Source: Bacillus sp. SORGH_AS_0510 (GTDB lineage: Bacteria > Bacillota > Bacilli > Bacillales > Cytobacillaceae). Taken from it: 64,000 nt of DNA. The notes beneath the pieces were generated by a model. That model had not been told where the DNA came from. It searched no databases and was given only the letters and a program-made list of their open reading frames with translations. Positions 55,374-63,564 of the stretch are shown here, one piece after another; the first letter of the stretch is position 1, and every line of letters starts with the position of its first letter. The DNA lies in the NCBI RefSeq assembly GCF_030818775.1, contig NZ_JAUTAU010000001.1, positions 4,662,001 to 4,726,000 of the forward strand, in the 5' to 3' direction. The translations under genes and the position numbers were made by a program.

Positions 55374-56448
55374 GAGTCTCTACCTCCCGCTTCCTTTTAC
55401 TACCAGATAATAACTTGATTCCTCCGCCGATTAATAGAATACAAACAAGACCTGTTTGTAAATAGGGCTCGAAGTACCCTTGAACCCAGTACATGACATC
55501 AATATTCAAGAATTTAGAAAATACTGGTGAGAAGGCTGGTAGCAAGACGTTCATAACTAAGTAGTAGGCGCCCATAAGTACAAGTCCAATTCCCACCCAT
55601 TTCTGATGATTAAGGAAATAGGCAATGATCGGCACATCCTCAATCGTATCCTCGCCATACCTTGACGCCTTTTGCAGCCCATCAAAAAAGCTGTAAAACC
55701 AGATAATCGGGATAAGGAATAAGAAAACCCCTAATCGTAAAACATCCAAAATATAAATAGAAAAGAGAAACGCGGCCATTAACTGAATTCCTCGGCGCTG
55801 TAAGCCTAAGTAAAGGTGGCCGGCTCCTGGAAAGATCGATAAGAAGGTAGCGATTGATTTGCTCTTTTTCCCGTCTTCTCTCCGCATTTCAAAGTCTTCT
55901 AAAATACTTCTATCGATTAACTCCTCGCCTCGTTGCTTTTTATTCACCTGCTGGACGGCATCGAAAAATCCATACACCCAGATCACCGGTAAGCCTGCTA
56001 AAAAGACCATAAATTCACCACGGCTAGAGATGGCCGTTACAAATATGACCATTATGGCTAGACCCAGAAAAGCAGCCAACAGCGTTAATCCTCGATTCAT
56101 TAATCCAAGTTGAAAATGGCCAAGACCTGGGACAAAAGATAAGACAATCGTATAGAATCGTTCTGAATCTTGATTTTGAATATCATCCGGATTGGCCGCC
56201 TTTAACGCAGCCTTATGTTTTGAAATCTGCAATCCCATGTCTACAAAGCTAATGATGTAAAAAACCATGCCGCCTAAAAAGGCGATAAAAGCTTCTCCTC
56301 CTGCATAATTCATTGCACCAATCAATGTCGCAAACGCTGCTACACCAACCGCAATAAGATAAAATAATCCGCGAAAGATTTTACCGTTATAAATATGACC
56401 AAGACCTGGAATAAGATTTAAAGTCAATGCCTTTGTCGGGTTTTTCAT
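55366..56448 (-). CDS. Multipass membrane protein with triplicated PGxGH motif
   Basis: A 360-aa protein with about ten membrane segments and three internal repeats beginning IPGLGHIYNGKIFRGLFYL (13), VPGLGHFQLGLMNRGLTLL (105) and FPGAGHLYLGLQRRGIQLM (205), each followed by a helix pair and a FFD-like end. Resembles the TM2/DUF5683 group; the function is unknown. The ATG overlaps the anti-sigma stop (ATGA), so the genes are translationally coupled. Confidence 0.8.
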   Translation of the reverse strand: MKNPTKALTLNLIPGLGHIYNGKIFRGLFYLIAVGVAAFATLIGAMNYAGGEAFIAFLGGMVFYIISFVDMGLQISKHKAALKAANPDDIQNQDSERFYTIVLSFVPGLGHFQLGLMNRGLTLLAAFLGLAIMVIFVTAISSRGEFMVFLAGLPVIWVYGFFDAVQQVNKKQRGEELIDRSILEDFEMRREDGKKSKSIATFLSIFPGAGHLYLGLQRRGIQLMAAFLFSIYILDVLRLGVFLFLIPIIWFYSFFDGLQKASRYGEDTIEDVPIIAYFLNHQKWVGIGLVLMGAYYLVMNVLLPAFSPVFSKFLNIDVMYWVQGYFEPYLQTGLVCILLIGGGIKLLSGSKRKREVETHE

Positions 56449-56984
56449 TTCTTATTTGCCTCCTTTTTTTCTATTGAATCCACCCATGCGAATGTTTTAT
56501 TCATCAAGCCTTCCGTCATTGAAGGCCTTTTTTCCTGTACTTGTTTGGTTTCTAAAACACTGGCATAGTTTGCAAGCGATTGGAACGCTCCTGTAAACGT
56601 CAACAAGATCGTCGCCACCGCTGCCAGCAAATAGTGAAATGCAGCCTGCTGATAAAACGGCTTCTTCTTAATGGACTTCCGTACTTCCTGCTTGGTGCCA
56701 GGCACCGATTTAGGCGCTGAAGTAATTGTTGGCATAGTGTGTAGCTCTTCAACGGTGTCAGGCACCATTAGGTTTTGTTTAGCGACCTCTGCCATGATGA
56801 CATCGGTAAAGCCAGCCTCATTTGATAGAATAGGGAGCGATGATTCATTTGCTGTTACTGCTAGCAAATAGGTTTCAAGGCATTGGTCACATGTATATAA
56901 GTGTTCTTCTAGCTCTTCACGTTTTTTACCAGTGATTTCGTCTTTTACATATCGCAGCCATTCATCATAGGTGTAATGCTTCAT
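56445..56984 (-). CDS. Anti-sigma factor with zf-HC2 zinc finger, carrying two element-B insertions
   Basis: A 179-aa protein. The N-terminal anti-sigma zinc motif HLYTCDQC (His-x3-Cys-x2-Cys, about residues 29-36) sequesters the ECF sigma factor; one membrane segment lies at about 121-140 (YLLAAVATILLTFTGAF). Between them a low-complexity linker contains MVPDTV and SVPGTK, encoded by GGTGCCTGACACC (56754-56766) and GGTGCCTGGCACC (56694-56706), the arms of element B. ATG 56984 overlaps the sigma stop by ATGA; AGGAGG lies 10 bases upstream. Confidence 0.88.
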   Translation of the reverse strand: MKHYTYDEWLRYVKDEITGKKREELEEHLYTCDQCLETYLLAVTANESSLPILSNEAGFTDVIMAEVAKQNLMVPDTVEELHTMPTITSAPKSVPGTKQEVRKSIKKKPFYQQAAFHYLLAAVATILLTFTGAFQSLANYASVLETKQVQEKRPSMTEGLMNKTFAWVDSIEKKEANKK

Positions 56985-57526
56985 GAAAAATCGTCCTCCT
57001 TCCAATTCTTTTTCATCCAGGTTCGCGCCCGGTACAGCTTAGTCTCAATCGTTTTCACCTGTACCTGTTGTTCTTCAGCCATTTGCTGATAGCTTTTTTC
57101 CGCTATGTAGAATCCATAAATCACTTCGCGGTAATTCTCAGGCAACTCATCAAGCCTTTTCCTAACAAGCTTCCGTTGGTCATTTTCAATAATTTCTTGT
57201 TCTACACTATCCCTCGGTGTGCCTAATGCTTGTTGCTCGAGGGCATCCACAACTTCCTCTCTTCTACGTATCTGTTTTCGTTTTACATCTATCGCATGAT
57301 TGACAGCAATTCGTGTCATCCACGTTTTAAATCCTTGATTTTCATAGCGGGAGAGAGAGTGATAGATCTTCATAAACACTTCTTGGGCTGCATCTTCTGC
57401 TTCCTTTTGATCGCGAAGAACAGCAAAGACGGTCCGGAACACATCATTGCGGTACTTCTCGACCAGAAGGCGAAAGGCGTGATCATTGCCTTCCCGCACT
57501 TTTTGTATTAAAGCTGTGTCTGTAAT
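56981..57526 (-). CDS. ECF-type RNA polymerase sigma factor
   Basis: Region 2 shows FRLLVEKYRNDVFRTVFAVL and DQKEAEDAAQEVFMKIYHS; region 4 shows ELPENYREVIYGFYIAEKSY and the recognition helix VKTIETKLYRARTWMKKN. GTG 57499 gives a short N-terminus with no ribosome site. Family members usually begin M-T-D-x-x-L-I-x-K-V-x-x-G, and here the frame reads x-TDTALIQKVREGN with ATT at 57526 in the Met position and AAAGGGGGAGAG 7-8 bases upstream, so an ATT start (181 aa) is proposed. It heads the five-gene operon. Confidence 0.85.
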   Translation of the reverse strand: MTDTALIQKVREGNDHAFRLLVEKYRNDVFRTVFAVLRDQKEAEDAAQEVFMKIYHSLSRYENQGFKTWMTRIAVNHAIDVKRKQIRRREEVVDALEQQALGTPRDSVEQEIIENDQRKLVRKRLDELPENYREVIYGFYIAEKSYQQMAEEQQVQVKTIETKLYRARTWMKKNWKEDDFS

Positions 57527-57651
57527 TGTTCTCTCCCCCTTTCTCTCTATGCTTTCACATCAATAGACGAACCGTTGTTTAAAAACCCCTACACTTATTC
57601 AAAAAAAATTTTATTCTATCTCATCTTATCATGTTCGTTTTAAGGCTCTCA

Positions 57652-57682
57652 CAAAAAAACGTGCGAAACCAGTCGCACGTTA
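57652..57682 (-). terminator. Rho-independent terminator
   Basis: ACGTGCG...CGCACGT followed on the minus strand by TTTTTTT, after the 57694 methyltransferase gene. Confidence 0.85.
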
Positions 57683-57693
57683 ATAAGAATGGA

Positions 57694-58473
57694 TTATACT
57701 AATCGTAAGATACAGATTCCACAGTCATGCGGAATCTCATAGGTTTCCCCCGCAGGTAAGGAGTCCGTCAATTCCTTCAGGGCTTTTTTTCGAATAGGCT
57801 CCTTTAACCCTGCTAGCCAGGAAACGGACCCTATCCGTTCCACCCACTCCTCTTTTGAAAAGCTTACTGAATAATTGAGCTTGTAGAAATCTCTTATTTC
57901 AAAGCCTTCTTTCTTCCACTCCTCAAACCACTCAACCGGAAAGCCGTTAATTCGCATTTTTGAATCGGCTTTTGAACCAGCAGGTGTCAATTCACCCTCT
58001 ACGAATTTCCCTATTACCTCCAAGGTCTTTTCCACCACTGTCGGGCCCGTAAGAAATCCAGAATCGATGACAAGTAACGTCCCTTTTGCTTTTAAAATTC
58101 TTTTGATCTCTTGAATGGCCTTCATCCGATCAAACCAATGCCAAGCTCTCATGACTGTCACTATATCAAACTGAGAATCTTCTAATCCGGTATCCTCCGC
58201 AGTTCCCTGTTGAAACGGTATATCAAAATTCTTCATTTGATTGAATTCAATTGCCTTCTTTAACAATTCTTGTGAAGGTTCAATCCCTATAACATTTGCT
58301 TTTCTCATCGCCATTTTTCTCGCAAGGACACCTGTACCAGAACCGATGTCAGCGATTCTTTTTCCCTCAAAAAAAATATTGCGTAACTGCAGGCTTTCCA
58401 TTAAGGCGACGGGAATATCTTCTCTTGATCGAGCATAGCTATTAGCAACTTGGCCAAAATCAATTTTGCTCAT
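57694..58473 (-). CDS. Class I SAM-dependent methyltransferase
   Basis: A 259-aa protein with SAM motif IADIGSGTGVLARKMAM near residue 40, IGIEPSQELLKKA (motif II) and FDIVTVMRAWHWFDRMKAI near 110. The Methyltransf_11-like fold is followed by a helical cap. Target unknown (small molecule or quinone-like by similarity). GGGAGAG precedes the ATG. It is divergent from plsY with its own terminator. Confidence 0.88.
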   Translation of the reverse strand: MSKIDFGQVANSYARSREDIPVALMESLQLRNIFFEGKRIADIGSGTGVLARKMAMRKANVIGIEPSQELLKKAIEFNQMKNFDIPFQQGTAEDTGLEDSQFDIVTVMRAWHWFDRMKAIQEIKRILKAKGTLLVIDSGFLTGPTVVEKTLEVIGKFVEGELTPAGSKADSKMRINGFPVEWFEEWKKEGFEIRDFYKLNYSVSFSKEEWVERIGSVSWLAGLKEPIRKKALKELTDSLPAGETYEIPHDCGICILRLV

Positions 58474-58585
58474 GTTAAGCTCTCCCTCTGCTTCCGAATT
58501 TTAGGATTTTAACAAAATAATACCATTTAATTATGATAGAATGCTATTAAGATTAAAAAATTTATCTTTTGAGGGAATGATGCAT

Positions 58586-59215
58586 ATGTTATGGCTATTG
58601 CTTCTTGCTTCTTACTTAATCGGAAGCGTTCCCACAGCTTTATTGGTGGGCAGGCTGATCTATGGAGTGGATATTCGAGAGCTAGGAAGTAAAAATCCGG
58701 GGGCAACGAACACTTTACGCGTTCTTGGAAAAAAATCGGCAGTTTTTGTCCTTCTAATTGACCTGGCAAAGGGGGCTTTTGCGACCTATCTTCCTATACA
58801 CTTTCAGATGGATGTGGAGCCTATCTACTTCGGATTACTTGCAGTCGTCGGTCATTGCTTTCCTATATTTGCAGGTTTTAGAGGAGGAAAAGCCATTGCA
58901 ACCACTGCAGGTACATTATTAATAGCGAATCTCCCTTTACTGGCCGTTGCTTATTTAACCTTTTTTGCCGTCATTTTTTTAACGAAATATGTATTTTTCG
59001 GATCAATCTCAGTAGGTCTAAGTATGCTTGCCTATTCATTCCTATCATCTAAGCTAGAGTTAGAACTGATTTTTTTATTCTTTTCTTTCTTTTTAATCTA
59101 TCTCCACCGGTCCAATATTCGTAATTTTATTCTTGGAATTGAACCAAAGATTAATGATAAAAATTTAAGCAAGGATCGCATTCCCCCAAAGGGTAGCAGT
59201 AATTTTAAACTATAA
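58586..59215 (+). CDS. plsY: Glycerol-3-phosphate acyltransferase PlsY family
   Basis: A 209-aa membrane enzyme transferring acyl groups from acyl-phosphate to glycerol-3-phosphate. Three PlsY motifs: YLIGSVPTALLVGR near the N-terminus, GSKNPGATNTLRVLGKK near 35, and GHCFPIFAGFRGGKAIATTAG near 90. About five membrane segments. Start ATG 58586 (GAGGG 10 bases upstream); ATG 58580 is possible. The C-terminal tail is slightly longer than usual. It may be a second copy, as Bacilli often carry one near parC. Confidence 0.92.
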   Translation: MLWLLLLASYLIGSVPTALLVGRLIYGVDIRELGSKNPGATNTLRVLGKKSAVFVLLIDLAKGAFATYLPIHFQMDVEPIYFGLLAVVGHCFPIFAGFRGGKAIATTAGTLLIANLPLLAVAYLTFFAVIFLTKYVFFGSISVGLSMLAYSFLSSKLELELIFLFFSFFLIYLHRSNIRNFILGIEPKINDKNLSKDRIPPKGSSNFKL

Positions 59216-59425
59216 GAAATGCGTAAGCGCCTTGGTCAGCCCCGACAGGCAAATGTTCTTCGGCAAGAAAAGTCCGCATTTTGACTTTTATTGCCGAGGG
59301 TTATTTGACCCGAGCTGTAACAATCATCGCTTTATCAAGCCATGATTGTTACAAGATACTCAAGGAAGATGAATCAGGATGAAAACTGGCTAGGCGCTGA
59401 AGCTGGACAATTCTCGAAGTCGAAT
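59214..59425 (+). repeat. Nested hairpin element A, copy 3, interrupted by a 73-bp insert
   Basis: This copy of element A begins 3 bp before the plsY stop context and is split after GACCCGAG by about 73 bp (59315-59387). The insert has its own perfect 12-bp inverted repeat, TGTAACAATCAT (59316-59327) with ATGATTGTTACA (59342-59353). The right part GGCTAGGCGCT...CTCGAAGTCG then resumes. Confidence 0.85.
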
Positions 59426-59448
59426 GTTTCATTCTTATAATATAAAAA

Positions 59449-59486
59449 TAGGGTCTGACCCCCACGCCAGGTGTCAGACCTTTTTC
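59449..59486. terminator. Variant palindromic element B, probable terminator
   Basis: GGGTCTGACCCCC...GGTGTCAGACCTTTTT forms a hairpin with a T run, directly 3' of the thioredoxin-like gene. The arm GGTGTCAGACC is a close variant of GGTGTCAGGCACC. Confidence 0.7.
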
Positions 59487-60040
59487 TATTTTATTAATGT
59501 AGTTAGAATGCTGCTTGCAACGGTTTGCCAGATAGTCGCGTCCTTTTGGTAGGATGTCATCAACCGCTTATACATTGCCAGTTGTTTCTCCTGGAAGTCC
59601 ACTGCATCCTTATCAGGCAGGGCTGCACGTTCTTTTTCTACAAGCGCCTGCATTTCTGGTGCTCTTGGACCCCAAACGCCTGCTTCATTTCCCTCTTGGT
59701 CAATAAAGATGTAAATCGGAATAGCTCGTGATGTTCCATTTGTTAAGTATTGGTCGATTAATTCTAGATTCTGGTCTCTGAGAATAAATCGAACCTCCAT
59801 CTCGCCTGCTTCCGCTATGCTCAGCAAGATCGGATTATTGAGTAATGCATCTCCACACCAATCCTCTGAAATAGCAATGACTCTTACCTGCTTTCCCCTT
59901 AAATCCTCAAGCTTTTTCTTGTCTTCAGCAGATAAAGTAAAGTTCTCATAAATAGAAAGCATTTCTTCCTTGTTTCTAGTCATTGCATTGGTGTACTCAT
60001 CCACTGTCATCCCTTTTTGAAACCAAGCATTTAAATCCAT
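59486..60040 (-). CDS. Thioredoxin-family protein with single-Cys active site
   Basis: A 184-aa thioredoxin-fold protein. The active-site position reads SEDWCGDALLNNP near residue 60, so the second Cys of CxxC is replaced by Asp-Ala; the cis-Pro region is SRAIPIYIFIDQEG near 105. It is probably a bacillithiol/monothiol-type or regulatory protein rather than a dithiol reductase (inference). ATG with AGGGG upstream; no signal peptide. Confidence 0.85.
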   Translation of the reverse strand: MDLNAWFQKGMTVDEYTNAMTRNKEEMLSIYENFTLSAEDKKKLEDLRGKQVRVIAISEDWCGDALLNNPILLSIAEAGEMEVRFILRDQNLELIDQYLTNGTSRAIPIYIFIDQEGNEAGVWGPRAPEMQALVEKERAALPDKDAVDFQEKQLAMYKRLMTSYQKDATIWQTVASSILTTLIK

Positions 60041-60262
60041 CCCTCAGCACCCCTTTCAATTTTCTTCTATCATAGTTGTTTTATTCCATTGTTACAATTG
60101 AACTGCATTTCGTCTCTTTCTTATATTATGTTACAAGTACTTTTTACTATTTTCATAAAGCAATAAATTGGTACTAGAAATGGATTTAATAAGTTGATAG
60201 AATATTTTATATAGAGGAAATATTATTATAAATAGTTTCCAATATAACAAAGGGGGAAAAGT

Positions 60263-61756
60263 ATGTCAAACGAGACTCTACAATTAATTTCGATTGGAAT
60301 TTATCTCGCCATGATGCTATTCATCGGCTGGTATTCGTATCGGAAAACTAGCAATCTGACAGACTACATGCTCGGGGGAAGGTCACTAGGACCTGCAGTA
60401 ACCGCCTTGAGTGCCGGTGCAGCTGATATGAGTGGATGGCTGTTAATGGGCTTACCTGGAGGAATTTATGTAAGCGGTTTAGCAGACGCATGGATTGCCA
60501 TCGGTTTAACGATTGGAGCCTATTTAAACTGGTTATTGGTAGCGCCTCGCTTACGCTCTTATACTCAAGTTGCAAATGATTCAATTACCATTCCTAGCTA
60601 TCTTGAAAATCGCTTCAAAGATCAGACGAAACTTCTCCGTATTGTATCAGGTATCGTTATTCTTATTTTCTTTACATTCTATGTTTCTTCGGGGATGGTT
60701 TCTGGAGCAGTATTTTTCCAAAGTTCTTTTGGCACAGACTATCTGACTGGTCTTTACATCGTTGGCGGCGTTGTTGTTGCCTATACGTTATTTGGAGGTT
60801 TCTTGGCAGTAAGTTATACCGACTTCATTCAAGGATTAATGATGCTAGTTGCCTTACTTTTAGTTCCTGCAATTGGAATCTTCAAGACTGGTGGTCCAGT
60901 AGAAACATTTGATACGATCCGTGCAATTGACCCGACCTTACTTGACCTATTTAAAGGCACTACCTTTATCGGTATTGTTTCTGCAATGGCATGGGGACTT
61001 GGTTACTTTGGACAGCCACATATTGTTGTGCGCTTTATGGCGATTAAAACCATTAAAGAAACAAAGAGCGCACGCCGTATTGGGATGAGCTGGATGATTA
61101 TATCCCTAATCGGTACGATGATGACAGGTTTAATCGGTCTAGCATTTTTCCATAATAATGCGGATTTCACTTTAAAGAATCCGGAAGCAGTCTTTATTTC
61201 CTTAAGCCAAATTTTCTTCCACCCGTTATTCGCTGGATTTGCTTTAGCTGCGATTCTTGCAGCCATCATGAGTACGATCTCTTCTCAATTAATTGTTACG
61301 TCAAGTGCACTGGTTGAAGATTTATACAAAGTAGTCATGAATAAGAATGCAAGTGATAAACACCTCGTATTTTTAGGAAGAATGGCGGTTCTAATTGTTG
61401 CTGTTGTTGCGGCTGCACTAGCTTTCAAACAAAACAACACCATTTTAGACCTCGTTGCCTATGCATGGGCAGGTTTTGGAGCTTCCTTTGGTCCAATCAT
61501 TTTACTAAGCTTATTCTGGAAAAAGACAACCAACTGGGGAGCCCTTTTCGGAATGATCGTCGGTGCTGTTACCGTAATCGTTTGGAAAAATGCAGACCTT
61601 GGTAAAGTCATTTTCGGCGAATCGCTTTATGAAATCGTTCCAGGCTTCGTACTAAACCTAGTTGTTGCTTATATCGTCAGCTTAATCACGTATAAGAAAA
61701 ATGATGAAATCGAAAAAGAGTTCACTGAAAGTGTTCGGTTACTTAAACAAGAATAA
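60263..61756 (+). CDS. putP: Sodium/proline symporter
   Basis: A 497-aa SSS-family membrane symporter with thirteen membrane segments. DYMLGGRSLGPAVTALSAGA near residue 35 and AADMSGWLLMGLPG (Na+ site) near 53 are PutP hallmarks; GYFGQPHIVVRFMAIK near 255 and the STISSQLIVTSSALVEDLYK region follow. It imports proline for nutrition or osmoprotection. AAGGGGGAAAAGT precedes the ATG. No proline dehydrogenase is adjacent. Element A starts 7 bp after its stop. Confidence 0.96.
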   Translation: MSNETLQLISIGIYLAMMLFIGWYSYRKTSNLTDYMLGGRSLGPAVTALSAGAADMSGWLLMGLPGGIYVSGLADAWIAIGLTIGAYLNWLLVAPRLRSYTQVANDSITIPSYLENRFKDQTKLLRIVSGIVILIFFTFYVSSGMVSGAVFFQSSFGTDYLTGLYIVGGVVVAYTLFGGFLAVSYTDFIQGLMMLVALLLVPAIGIFKTGGPVETFDTIRAIDPTLLDLFKGTTFIGIVSAMAWGLGYFGQPHIVVRFMAIKTIKETKSARRIGMSWMIISLIGTMMTGLIGLAFFHNNADFTLKNPEAVFISLSQIFFHPLFAGFALAAILAAIMSTISSQLIVTSSALVEDLYKVVMNKNASDKHLVFLGRMAVLIVAVVAAALAFKQNNTILDLVAYAWAGFGASFGPIILLSLFWKKTTNWGALFGMIVGAVTVIVWKNADLGKVIFGESLYEIVPGFVLNLVVAYIVSLITYKKNDEIEKEFTESVRLLKQE

Positions 61757-61762
61757 AGTATT

Positions 61763-61906
61763 AAGAAAAGCGCAAGCGCCTTGGTCAGCCCCGACAGGCA
61801 AATGTTCTTCGGCAAGAAAAGTCGCTCTTTGACTTTACTTGCCGGAGGTTATTTGACCCGAGGGGCTAGGCGCTGGAGCTGGACAATTCTCGAAGTCGAA
61901 TTTTGT
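61763..61906 (+). repeat. Nested hairpin element A, copy 4
   Basis: A full-length copy with substitutions: the inner stem CTTCGGCAAGAAAAGTC now faces GACTTTACTTGCCGGAG, which improves pairing at GGCAAG/CTTGCC relative to copy 2 and introduces a G-T pair. It begins just after putP. Confidence 0.9.
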
Positions 61907-61924
61907 AATTTCTTATTTTGTCAA

Positions 61925-61954
61925 AGAGCCCGGATGATTCAATATCCGGGCTCT
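61925..61954. terminator. Bidirectional terminator
   Basis: AGAGCCCGGAT...ATCCGGGCTCT, an 11-bp perfect stem between putP and the convergent DUF1697 gene. Confidence 0.85.
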
Positions 61955-61957
61955 TCT

Positions 61958-62500
61958 TCATTTGTCCAGCTCTTTTGCCATTGCCGCTATCTTAAGTACC
62001 GTTTTCCAGTTCCGCACTGTTGCCGGAACACCCAGCTTTGGAAGCTGAGTAGCCAGTTTAGAATCACGGATACTTTGACGGAAAAATAAATAAACTTCCT
62101 TTCCAACAATTTGACATTCATCTAGTTCACTTTTAAAACCTTGCAAATAGTCGATTTTCTCCTGAGATGGTTCATCTGCTAAAAAGGCGAGTTGAACGCT
62201 TTCCCCTTCATTTAACGAATCCACTGAGTAAGGGCAATCCTTTATGATTTTTTCCAATTCTTCAGCAGTTCTTAAAATCACTGGAACTGGAAAACCAAAG
62301 GTGTTTTTGATTTCCTCCTCTAATTGTTGGGTCAATATTGTTGTATCTTGCTCGGCTTCAAACAAAACATTCCCACTTTGAATATAGGTCTTCACTTTTT
62401 GTAATCCTATCTTTTCTAGCAACTGTCTTAAATCGGCCATTTTTATGATGTTATGACCGCCAACATTAATTCCTCTTAATAGTGCAATATATATAGTCAC
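61958..62500 (-). CDS. DUF1697 family protein
   Basis: A 180-aa protein with the DUF1697 start YIALLRGINVGGHNIIKMAD and the motif YIQSGNVLFEAEQ near residue 40; C-terminal RNWKTVLKIAAM also fits. The function is unknown. GTG start at 62500 with AGAGGGG about 7 bases upstream. A shared terminator lies at its end. Confidence 0.9.
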   Translation of the reverse strand: MTIYIALLRGINVGGHNIIKMADLRQLLEKIGLQKVKTYIQSGNVLFEAEQDTTILTQQLEEEIKNTFGFPVPVILRTAEELEKIIKDCPYSVDSLNEGESVQLAFLADEPSQEKIDYLQGFKSELDECQIVGKEVYLFFRQSIRDSKLATQLPKLGVPATVRNWKTVLKIAAMAKELDK

Positions 62501-62628
62501 CCGAGATCCCCTCTCTTCCTATTCTCTAAATCTTACCATTTTCTTGTTGAACTAAACTACCGAATTGAAGGAGAAGGTGGTTGATTTGTAGAAATAAAGG
62601 AACAAACAATTCATAGGAGGGATAAACA

Positions 62629-63060
62629 ATGATTCCGCAAAGAGTTAGTTTAATTACAATAGGAGCTTTTGATTTACCGGCTCTCCGTTCCTTTTATCAA
62701 AAGTTAGGCTGGGAGGAAACTAGTATTAGTTCAGATAACTATGCTGTCTTTAAAACAGCAGGTGTTCTGCTTTCCTTGTTTCCAATTGCGGAGTTGGCAA
62801 AGGATGCGAATATTGAAATCACACATTCGACCCAATCCTTTCGAGGGGTGACTTTCGCTATAAACGTGGACGAGCCAGGACAGGTTGATTCGGTTACTAA
62901 GGAAATTCGCAAAGCTGGCGGAAAAATCGTTAGAGAGCCTAGTGATGCCTTTTGGGGCGGTCGGACAGCCTATTTTGCCGATCCAGAAAATAATCTTTGG
63001 GAAGTGGCTTGGAATCCTACCTCTGTATTCGATGAACGTGGGGCAATGATTTCATTTTAA
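62629..63060 (+). CDS. VOC-family (glyoxalase/bleomycin-resistance fold) protein
   Basis: A 143-aa protein with two beta-alpha-beta-beta-beta modules: SLITIGAFDLPALRSFYQKL and GWEETSISSDNYAVFKTAG in the first half, GGKIVREPSDAFWGGRTAYF and DPENNLWEVAWNP in the second. Probably metal-dependent; ligand unknown. AGGAGGG precedes the ATG. Monocistronic with its own terminator. Confidence 0.9.
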   Translation: MIPQRVSLITIGAFDLPALRSFYQKLGWEETSISSDNYAVFKTAGVLLSLFPIAELAKDANIEITHSTQSFRGVTFAINVDEPGQVDSVTKEIRKAGGKIVREPSDAFWGGRTAYFADPENNLWEVAWNPTSVFDERGAMISF

Positions 63061-63072
63061 TTTACAAGTATG

Positions 63073-63099
63073 ACGCTAGGCGATTGCCTGGCGTTTTTA
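63073..63099 (+). terminator. Rho-independent terminator
   Basis: ACGCTAGGC-GATT-GCCTGGCGTTTTT, a 9-bp stem with one mismatch and a T tail, after the VOC-family gene. Confidence 0.85.
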
Positions 63100-63564
63100 G
63101 TGGAATATTGATCTTTGATGTCAAATTAAGCACACTTCGACATGATCCCCTATATTTCCTTATTAACCAAACGTTTGATTAGAACGGCTATTAGCCCATA
63201 CAATTACTGACTTTTTTCCCGGGAAATGAAACGAGGATTGTCGAAACTCGCATCGACAATAAGAAAAGCGCAAGCGCCTTGGTCAAAATCGGATGGATTT
63301 AGGAATAATCGTTTCGTACATAGTTAAATCATTTTCTACACAATATTTTCTAGCTTGCTGTGATGAACATCAGCCAACGATTAGCATGGCAAAAAAAATC
63401 ATAAATTTCCTAAAAAAATTGGACCCGAACATTACTTAAGAAGATTTCTTTGATATGTAAAAGGTGTCATCTAGAAAGATTGTAGGGCAATAGGGGGAAA
63501 TCTTATATACATTCTGTTGAAGTATAGCTGTTTGATGGAGAAACAACATAAAAGTGGATATCAG
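63100..63564. other. Gene-poor stretch with element-A remnant and decayed coding traces
   Basis: No intact gene is seen. Positions 63260-63286 carry the first 27 bp of element A (AAGAAAAGCGCAAGCGCCTTGG). Further right, short frames such as MAKKIINFLKKLDPNIT (ATG near 63389) interrupted by stops, and MEKQHKSGYQKRKK near 63536, look like remnants of former genes. None has a convincing ribosome site. Confidence 0.5.
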
